Assembly (NCBI GenBank): GCA_040880545.1
Contig: JBBDIE010000131.1
Location: 1 to 19,465 of the forward strand
Direction: 5' to 3'
DNA: 19,465 bases
DNA from: M55B112 sp040880545
Lineage (GTDB): Bacteria > Bacteroidota > Bacteroidia > Bacteroidales > GCA-2748055
A program made the position numbers and the translations under genes. Below the pieces are notes generated by a model. The model did not search any database. It was not told the origin of the DNA and saw nothing but the letters and a program-made list of their open reading frames with translations. How positions within the stretch are numbered: the first letter of the stretch is position 1; every line of letters begins with the position of its first letter. Below are positions 7,113-13,376 of the stretch, in pieces.

Positions 7113-9220
7113 CAGAATTCATAATTTAAATTAAAACCGAAACGCAGGGGTTTCCCGGTCTGTACATACTGATTGCCCAATGCCTGGAAATAGAATGATT
7201 CATATTCAGCTCCCAGTATATTTTTACCCCAGAATTCAATGTTTATTCCTCCCTTAGCCAACGACATTTTCACATCCACGGTGCCATAGTAATCTGTTGA
7301 AAATGAATTCTCCTCGTTCCAGAAAATTTCACCCATACCCCTGTAAAGAAGGTTCAGGCTGATCTTTTCAACCAGGTTGTCATTATTCATCCGGAATGTT
7401 TTATTTACCTGGGCGGCAACCGTATGTCGCGGAACATAGGGAATGTAATTTCCACGATAATCGGTGTTGTCATCCACTTTGTGCTCTTTGAAGATGGCAT
7501 GTGTATAACCATAGGAAACAACTGGTGAGAAACCGGCAAACGGTACACTCTTCATGGTAATCTCACCACCTTTACTCACCGATCTACCGGCATTTTTAAG
7601 TAGTGAACCCGGCGCTGGAGTATCATCTTTGTAAAATACCGGTTGATAGATCTGCTGATTTTTCCAGTCGATATAGTATAATGATAAATCGGTATAAATC
7701 TTGTTGCTGAACAACGCTGATTTCATACCGATTTCATAATTCCAGCTGAACTCAGGGGCGAAGAAGAGGTCCTCCTCCTTGTAAAAAGTTGAATTGAATC
7801 CCCCTGTTTTATATCCTTTGGCTATGACCGCATAAAAACTACTGCGGTGGACAACGTAATTCAGGGCTATTTTAGGAAGCAGTTCCATGTATGCAAGGGT
7901 CGGGTATAGGGTATCTTCCAGATGCGTTAAATTGCCTGCAATTTCCCTGTCATATATGTAAGCCAGGATATCTTTTTCAGCATCCAGTCTTACACCGGCG
8001 GTTAGTGACAGGTCTTGAACAATTAAGTCATTCAATGTGAATTGATGAAATAGTGCAACTCCGCCAATGGTATGGTCATAATTTTTCAGAACATTCATAT
8101 TTGCCTGGTATATGCTTACATCTACCTGTTTATCAAAGCGCTGCATAAACCCATAACTGCCAAAGAGCCATTTGAACCGGGTTTCTCCCTTCGACCGGAG
8201 GATGAACTCCTGGGAAAGCATGTGCTGGTTCTGGTCCTGCATTACAAAGTAAGCAGAGTCAGGCGTAAAATCCTGGTCAATCTCCTGTAAATCATCGAGG
8301 TACTGGTAAGATGTAGTGGACTTCATTTCAACATTTTCTCCCTGGTAGCTAATGACCACAGCATCAGAAAACATGGACCTGGCATAAGAGCTAGGCTGAT
8401 TGTAGTTAATCTCTTCAGGAATTAAGAGGGAGTCATTCAGCAAAGCATAGGGATAACCTCCCTCAGCACTGTTCTCAAATGAGGCGATGTTTTCAACCGT
8501 TAGCCTGTCATTGATCTGCCAGGAGAGTTTATTGCGAAGACCAATGGTGTTGGACCTGTCAACTTTGTCGTTCAGGAAGCTATTAAAATAATACCCCTCT
8601 TTATGCCGGTAATTGGCCGATATTGAATATCCGAACGCTTTTCCAATTTTATTGAAGTGTCCCAGGGATCCGCCCAGAACACCATGTGAACCTGTTGTAA
8701 TTCCTACCCTTGTTCCCTGGTAATTCATGGGTGAACGGGTAACAATATTGATTATCCCGCCCATGGCATTACGGCCATAGAGCGTGCCCTGGGGTCCTTT
8801 CAGTATTTCAATTCGTTCAACATTAAAAAAGTCAAAATCGTAAGAGGCTTTTTCAAAGTAAGGGACATTATCAACGTACAAACCTACTGATGGGCTGTTG
8901 ATACGCGACCCGATACCCCTGATATAGACCGGGGATGTAAGTTTTGAGCCGTAATCGGGCATAAAGAAGCCCGGAGTGAGTGAAGAAATATCGGTGAGCG
9001 AATGAACTTCATTTTCGATGATCCTTTTGGAGGAGAACAGCGTAACAGAAGCAGGCATTCTCTTCATCGTCAGATTATCTTTGGAAGCTTTAATTTCTAC
9101 CTCTTCCAGACTTAATTCAGGGATTTCCATACTGTCGGTCAAGATGATCACCTGCTGAGCTATTCCTGGCAAAATGAACAAATGCAAGAGAAAAAGTATG
9201 GCAGTATACTTATATTTCAT
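7112..9220 (-). CDS. TonB-dependent outer-membrane receptor
   Basis: 702 aa. Signal peptide MKYKYTAILFLLHLFILPGIAQ, then a possible TonB box (SLEEVEIKA) near residue 40. The plug domain runs about 50-160 with PVYIRGIGSR, VGLYVDNVPY and VERIEILKGPQGTLYGRNAMGGIINIVTR, followed by a beta-barrel ending in Phe702 (FGFNLNYEF) as expected for BAM-dependent insertion. It lacks the N-terminal CarboxypepD-like domain of SusC proteins and no SusD gene is nearby, so it is not a glycan-uptake receptor. In length and plug sequence it resembles FyuA-like iron-complex receptors. It overlaps the permease gene by one base and is followed by two late haem-synthesis genes, so the cargo is likely an iron chelate, haem or porphyrin; this is inference. 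Confidence 0.9.
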   Translation of the reverse strand: MKYKYTAILFLLHLFILPGIAQQVIILTDSMEIPELSLEEVEIKASKDNLTMKRMPASVTLFSSKRIIENEVHSLTDISSLTPGFFMPDYGSKLTSPVYIRGIGSRINSPSVGLYVDNVPYFEKASYDFDFFNVERIEILKGPQGTLYGRNAMGGIINIVTRSPMNYQGTRVGITTGSHGVLGGSLGHFNKIGKAFGYSISANYRHKEGYYFNSFLNDKVDRSNTIGLRNKLSWQINDRLTVENIASFENSAEGGYPYALLNDSLLIPEEINYNQPSSYARSMFSDAVVISYQGENVEMKSTTSYQYLDDLQEIDQDFTPDSAYFVMQDQNQHMLSQEFILRSKGETRFKWLFGSYGFMQRFDKQVDVSIYQANMNVLKNYDHTIGGVALFHQFTLNDLIVQDLSLTAGVRLDAEKDILAYIYDREIAGNLTHLEDTLYPTLAYMELLPKIALNYVVHRSSFYAVIAKGYKTGGFNSTFYKEEDLFFAPEFSWNYEIGMKSALFSNKIYTDLSLYYIDWKNQQIYQPVFYKDDTPAPGSLLKNAGRSVSKGGEITMKSVPFAGFSPVVSYGYTHAIFKEHKVDDNTDYRGNYIPYVPRHTVAAQVNKTFRMNNDNLVEKISLNLLYRGMGEIFWNEENSFSTDYYGTVDVKMSLAKGGINIEFWGKNILGAEYESFYFQALGNQYVQTGKPLRFGFNLNYEF

Positions 9221-9315
9221 TACTCGGATTATTTAAAAATGCGAAGATGTCCGTACAGATTACATTGAACCTGTAACCAATGAAGGTCTTAAAAGTTTAT
9301 TTGTATGGAGTGGAA

Positions 9316-9657
9316 TCAGGTTATTGGTGGAGGTCTTGAAAATAGGGTGCTGAAAAACCACGATCGGGCCAGCGGTATGTTACCTGCAGGGTGAATTACA
9401 AAAACGGTTGCATGGGATGGTATATCCGGTTCCTGGCACACCGTTTTAGAATATTGATCATAGTAATATGTATTTTTAATTGATTGTTGTTCACTGTTGT
9501 CAGACACTTTCGAGATCACTTTTGCTGCGGAGCCGGATGTGTCTGAATCGAATAGCTGTTCTTCCTGGATAATAGTGTGTATGCCTACATAGACGCCATA
9601 AAACATAGCGAGTACGATGTAGGGCAAATACGTGGAAAACAGTCCTATTGAAAACAT
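9316..9657 (-). CDS. Hypothetical small membrane protein, possible first gene of the TonB/hem operon
   Basis: 113 aa, family not recognised. The N-terminus (GLFSTYLPYIVLAMFYGVYVGIHTI, about residues 5-29) forms one membrane-spanning helix, followed by a polar, Ser/Asp/Tyr-rich stretch and a C-terminal tail ending ARSWFFSTLFSRPPP. It is on the same strand as the TonB receptor, 95 nt upstream, in a stretch that otherwise holds nothing else. A -7-like motif TATATTTG on this strand lies at 9735-9728, about 70 nt before its ATG, which supports expression. There is no opposite-strand gene that it could be a shadow of. It may be a membrane accessory or signalling protein for the transport system. 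Whether it is a real gene is moderately likely, not certain. Confidence 0.5.
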   Translation of the reverse strand: MFSIGLFSTYLPYIVLAMFYGVYVGIHTIIQEEQLFDSDTSGSAAKVISKVSDNSEQQSIKNTYYYDQYSKTVCQEPDIPSHATVFVIHPAGNIPLARSWFFSTLFSRPPPIT

Positions 9658-9727
9658 TTCATTGATTTTCTGATGACAGTTGAAATCAAAAAAAAGCAGA
9701 TAATCATTCGAATTTCAAAACCTGGCA

Positions 9728-9735
9728 CAAATATA
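9728..9735 (-). promoter_or_regulatory. Candidate -7 element (TATATTTG) for the leftward operon
   Basis: Read on the minus strand, 9735-9728 is TATATTTG, an exact match to the Bacteroidetes -7 consensus TAnnTTTG. It lies about 70 nt before the small membrane protein's ATG. No TTTG -33 element is evident at the right distance, and the region is AT-rich, so chance is possible. Confidence 0.35.
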
Positions 9736-9832
9736 ATTACATTCTAAATAAGATATTGAACTAAGTTGCTTATTTTTATCAATCTGGAATCATTACATGG
9801 ATGGTTTTTCGAAATAGCGAATTCGAAATTGT

Positions 9833-9840
9833 TATATTTG
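9833..9840 (+). promoter_or_regulatory. Candidate -7 element (TATATTTG) for the siaC-like gene
   Basis: TATATTTG matches TAnnTTTG exactly and lies 92 nt before the siaC-like ATG. Upstream at 9807-9810 is TTTC, a weak -33 candidate with a 22-bp spacer; this part overlaps the TTCGAA palindromes, which would suit operator control. Confidence 0.4.
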
Positions 9841-9931
9841 GACGAATATTCAGAATTTTCCGAACTATTTTGTTTTTGATTTTTGATTTTCATAATATTA
9901 ACTGATTCTTTTACTATAAAAGAGACTGACC

Positions 9932-10321
9932 ATGGAAAAGCTCGAAATTGCCGGAACAACCAAAACGCCCAATATTCAAATGGATGCAGATAGCGGAATG
10001 ATGTTGTTTGAAGGCAGATCCAATCCTGAAAATGCGCGGGAATTCTATCAACCTGTTCTGGATTGGTTAGACGAGTATATCAATTATCCTGCAGAAAAAA
10101 CAGATGTTACAATCAACCTGGAACTGTTTAACACGAGCAGTTCTAAGTATCTTCTGGAGGTTCTGCGGAAAATACGCATTTTGGCAGACAAAGATCATCT
10201 TTTCAATGTGAAATGGATGTATGAGGAGGATGACCTGGAGATGCTGGATACCGCGGAAGCTTATGAAATGATGACCGGGTTGCGGTTTGAGAAGATCAGT
10301 TATCCCGAAACAGGGTATTGA
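9932..10321 (+). CDS. SiaC-family regulatory phosphoprotein (DUF1987)
   Basis: 129 aa, full length for the family. It carries the family's features throughout: TKTPNIQMDADSG at 10-22, GRSNPENAREFYQPVLDWLDEY at 28-49, FNTSSSKYLLEVL at 66-78 and the acidic WMYEEDDLEMLDTAEAYE segment. In Pseudomonas aeruginosa SiaC is phosphorylated on Thr68 by the kinase SiaB, dephosphorylated by SiaA, and activates the diguanylate cyclase SiaD; Thr68 in FNTSSSK falls at the same residue number here. Partner kinase and phosphatase genes are not adjacent: the right neighbour is aspartate kinase (88 nt downstream, same strand), and the left neighbour is divergent. Role in this organism unknown beyond likely partner switching. 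I use no gene symbol because the downstream pathway may differ. Confidence 0.87.
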   Translation: MEKLEIAGTTKTPNIQMDADSGMMLFEGRSNPENAREFYQPVLDWLDEYINYPAEKTDVTINLELFNTSSSKYLLEVLRKIRILADKDHLFNVKWMYEEDDLEMLDTAEAYEMMTGLRFEKISYPETGY

Positions 10322-10409
10322 GACTGACGAGGCAGCATAGGGCTCCACCTTTCTAATTCACAAACAATTACTATTTTTACAAATCTGAATCAATTATTTT
10401 ATAAAACCT

Positions 10410-11675
10410 ATGCTGGTATTCAAATTTGGTGGTGCCTCAGTTAAAAGTGCTGTTGCTGTAAAAAACATGGCGGATATTTTGAAACGCTACACAGAAAATA
10501 TAGTTGTAGTTGTTTCGGCCATGGGAAAAACTACCAACGCGATCGAACGGATCATAGAAAGTTTTGTCACCAGTGATCTAAAGGAGTTGAAGAAGGAGTT
10601 CAATGAGTTGAAGGATTATCACATGGAGATTCTGAATGAACTATTTGAGGATAAGGGTAACAATGCATTTGTTGATATAAGTGATCTTTTTGAAGAGATG
10701 GCCGACAGGTTGGCTGAGGAGCCAACGATGAATTATGACTTTGATTATGACCAGATCATCGGATATGGTGAGATTCTCAGTACGAAAATAATTGCACATT
10801 ACCTGGAACATGAAGGAATAAGGGCCAGGTGGATCGATGTACGGAAATCTGTCAGGACTGACAGCACTTTCAGGGAGGGGAGAGTAGACTGGGATATTTC
10901 GACTGAAATGGTCAGAAAAAATTTTATTTTCGGTAAAGAGCAGTTGCTTATTACACAGGGTTTTCTGGCTTCAAATAAAAACAATCAGACCATTTCTCTG
11001 GGAAGAGAAGGTTCCGATTATACAGCAGCGATACTGGCCCATATACTGAAGGCTGATTCAGTGACAATCTGGAAAGATGTACCGGGTGTGTTGAATGCAG
11101 ATCCAAAATATTTTGATGATACAATTCTCCTGGATAAATTATCTTACCTCGACGCCATTGAACTGGCATACTATGGCACCAGTGTTATTCATCCGAAAAC
11201 AATTAAACCGCTGCAGAATAAGAATATTAATCTGCATGTGAAATCCTTTTTGAATCCGGAAGCCAACGGAACACTTGTGGGCAACCTGACATACGAAAAG
11301 CTGGAACCGTCTTTCATATTCAAAATGGACCAGGTGCTGATACGGATCTCACCACGCGATTTTTCGTTTATTGCTGAAGAAAACCTGGAAAAGATTTATG
11401 GAATCCTGCATAAGCACGGGCTGAAGATCAACCTGCAACAGACTTCGGCCATTAGTTTCCAGGTAATTGTAAATTACGACAAGAGAAAGCTACTGAAGGT
11501 GGTGGACGAACTGGAAGACTCATTTAAAGTGGCCTATGAAACGGGATTGGAGCTTGTTACCATTCGCTACTTCGATGATGAAACCATCAGGCGAGTGATG
11601 ATCAACAAAACCTTGTTGCTGGAACAGCGGGGATTATTGAATATTCAGTTGGTAGTAAGAGATAACGAATCATGA
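10410..11675 (+). CDS. lysC: Aspartate kinase, monofunctional
   Basis: 421 aa. Phosphorylates aspartate, the first step towards lysine, threonine, methionine and diaminopimelate. The N-terminal amino-acid kinase domain shows KFGGASV (Lys5), VVVVSAMGKTTNAI, GYGEILSTKI and SLGREGSDYTAAILA near 197; from about residue 300 the C-terminus folds as ACT domains (LIRISPRDFSFIAEENLEKIYGIL and following), the regulatory part that senses end products. It is not fused to homoserine dehydrogenase or diaminopimelate decarboxylase. The ATG at 10410 gives MLVFKFGGAS, the standard start. It follows the SiaC-like gene by 88 nt and converges on the aldo/keto reductase with 26 nt between the stops. Which amino acid inhibits it cannot be read here. 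Confidence 0.93.
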   Translation: MLVFKFGGASVKSAVAVKNMADILKRYTENIVVVVSAMGKTTNAIERIIESFVTSDLKELKKEFNELKDYHMEILNELFEDKGNNAFVDISDLFEEMADRLAEEPTMNYDFDYDQIIGYGEILSTKIIAHYLEHEGIRARWIDVRKSVRTDSTFREGRVDWDISTEMVRKNFIFGKEQLLITQGFLASNKNNQTISLGREGSDYTAAILAHILKADSVTIWKDVPGVLNADPKYFDDTILLDKLSYLDAIELAYYGTSVIHPKTIKPLQNKNINLHVKSFLNPEANGTLVGNLTYEKLEPSFIFKMDQVLIRISPRDFSFIAEENLEKIYGILHKHGLKINLQQTSAISFQVIVNYDKRKLLKVVDELEDSFKVAYETGLELVTIRYFDDETIRRVMINKTLLLEQRGLLNIQLVVRDNES

Positions 11676-11701
11676 ACAGGGAAGAAGAAATTTTGTACCG
11701 A

Positions 11702-13171
11702 TCAGGTAAATAATTCCACTGAAGCCATTCTTCCCGCCCTGTCGACTGCGGCCACTGTATATTGTTTCCCCTTTTCGATTTCCTTGAATACAAAAGGAGA
11801 GTTACTGGTCTGTGGCCGATGGGAAACCTCACCCACTTTTATATCCCCGGAATAGATCACATATTTTTCAATGGGTTCATCTCCGGCAATGGCTGTGTCC
11901 CACATCAGTTTATTTTTTTCAAACCTAACATTTCCAGGGGCTGAAAGCGGTTCCTTATCGAGCTGGAAGTAATTTGTGTTCCCTTCCTTTATGTTTTTGG
12001 TTTTCTCCTCAATCATTCTTCGGTCAGTTTCATCCAGTGCATCGGGTTTTACCTGAGCCGCATAATAATTCTGGATCAGTTGGCATTTCAGCGGATCATC
12101 GTCTATATGTCCGATCCCGATGATCGCTGTATGGATTCCCGGTATGGTAAGTGCGTACTCTACCAGGGGCTTACTTGGAAGCTCCTCTGAACCAACGGTC
12201 ATGACAACATCGGAGGGTTCGCTGGACCAGTCGGCCTTTTTGGTAAAGAGTGCGCCATCGGCGAATACTTTCATGGCGATTATCCCCAGCCCTTTTTCCC
12301 TTGCAACGGGAATTACGTTGTACTGCATATTCAGCTTATGCCGGTCGTTGGGATTGATAGCGATAAGCATTCCGTCGAGTATGTCAAAATTATCACGCCG
12401 GATCATCTCCATCATAACCGGAGCTGAACGGTGACCCGAAAATCCAATATGATTTAGCAGTTTTTCCTTGTCCGGGTTTAACTTGGTATGATTTGTCCCG
12501 TCCCTGTAATCTTTCAGTGCCACCAGCGCCCCGAAGTTAGCATTTGAATTCAGGGGTGTTTCCAGCCCATGGTAAAGTACATCCACCTCTTCAAAAGTAT
12601 TGAGACTGTGACAGAGAACCATGTCTACGTAGGAACCTTTTGGGTAAGACCCTTTACCATCACCAAACATCTGAGACAGGGAACGTTTCAGGTCCCCGAT
12701 CACTCCTTCACTATGATCACCCTGGGTCCAGTTACCTACGCCATCCATTTCGGGAAACCCTTTTTTACCCCAGCGGATGTGTGATTTGGTAGTCAGGAAG
12801 ATAGATTTCCTCAACTTTTTGTTGTAGAGCGTTTTTCCAGGAACAAGGTTTAGTTTTCTGAATGCTTCCCCATAATGCATCTGGCTTTTTAAATAGAGGT
12901 TGGATGTATCGAAATAATTGATGCCGGTTTCAAATGCCTTGAGGATGATTTTTACCGGGTCAACCCCTTCAGGGGTCCACTGTATGGAAGCCTGTCCGCC
13001 CAAACCAAGGGTGGTTACGTTGAAATCGATCTTTCCGAATCTGCGTTTCAGGGGAGCGGGAATACTGTCCATGCCAAAAGTGCAGGAGGGTGCGATGGCG
13101 ATTCCGGCAGCTGCTGCAGCCGACATTTGTAAAAAGCGGCGACGGGGGAGGGTGAATTTAGCTGGGGCCAT
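11702..13171 (-). CDS. Tat-exported aldo/keto reductase with C-terminal fibronectin-like domain
   Basis: 489 aa. The N-terminus has a twin-arginine signal, RRRFLQMSAAAAAGIAIAPS (residues 10-29), so folded protein probably crosses the inner membrane. The TIM-barrel reductase domain starts near 45 (RRFGKIDFNVTTLGLGG) and keeps the catalytic tetrad Asp88, Tyr93 (FDTSNLY), Lys129 (TTKS) and His188 (LCHSL). FSGHRS, AIIGIGHID and a late DETD helix fit the family. About 95 C-terminal residues (from SAPGNVRFEKNKLMWD to the end) look like a fibronectin type III-like beta-sandwich (PIEKYVIYSGD, YTVAAVDRAGR). AKRs need NAD(P)H, which is not normally free outside the cytoplasm, so the cofactor may be carried in during export or the fold may be used otherwise. 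Stands divergent to the ABC permease gene. Substrate unknown. Confidence 0.85.
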   Translation of the reverse strand: MAPAKFTLPRRRFLQMSAAAAAGIAIAPSCTFGMDSIPAPLKRRFGKIDFNVTTLGLGGQASIQWTPEGVDPVKIILKAFETGINYFDTSNLYLKSQMHYGEAFRKLNLVPGKTLYNKKLRKSIFLTTKSHIRWGKKGFPEMDGVGNWTQGDHSEGVIGDLKRSLSQMFGDGKGSYPKGSYVDMVLCHSLNTFEEVDVLYHGLETPLNSNANFGALVALKDYRDGTNHTKLNPDKEKLLNHIGFSGHRSAPVMMEMIRRDNFDILDGMLIAINPNDRHKLNMQYNVIPVAREKGLGIIAMKVFADGALFTKKADWSSEPSDVVMTVGSEELPSKPLVEYALTIPGIHTAIIGIGHIDDDPLKCQLIQNYYAAQVKPDALDETDRRMIEEKTKNIKEGNTNYFQLDKEPLSAPGNVRFEKNKLMWDTAIAGDEPIEKYVIYSGDIKVGEVSHRPQTSNSPFVFKEIEKGKQYTVAAVDRAGRMASVELFT

Positions 13172-13376
13172 AGTAGTATATAATTGGTGATTATGCTAAG
13201 ATAGGAAATAACGGGTTTATAATCAAGGATGAGGGAAGGGAGACGTACATTATCGTACACTTCCTGCCCATATCCGTACTACTTGCATCAACCACTAACT
13301 TTTATAATACCCACATCGTCAAATAGATAGTAATGGTGGCACGTTTTCTGAAATATTATTTCAAAATTTATAAATC

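Larger units (their letters stand above)
9658..9931. promoter_or_regulatory. Divergent intergenic region with three WTTCGAAWT boxes
   Basis: This 274-bp AT-rich region separates the leftward TonB/hem operon from the rightward SiaC gene. ATTCGAATT (9706-9714), TTTCGAAAT (9807-9815) and ATTCGAAAT (9821-9829) share the palindromic core TTCGAA; two of them are spaced 14 bp apart just upstream of the siaC -7 motif. A 7-bp inverted repeat, TTGATTT ... AAATCAA, near 9662-9688 lies in the leader of the leftward transcript. The boxes could be operators for a dimeric regulator. No known operator matched. Confidence 0.4.

Noticed and set aside
7112..9220. SusC/SusD-type glycan-uptake locus
   Set aside because: The receptor has no N-terminal carboxypeptidase-regulatory-like domain, no SusD-like gene is present and no glycoside hydrolases are adjacent.
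9744..9959. Minus-strand frame (71 codons) overlapping the siaC start and promoter region
   Set aside because: Lysine/asparagine/serine-rich translation from AT-rich intergenic DNA, no family features, and it overlaps the start of a clearly real gene.
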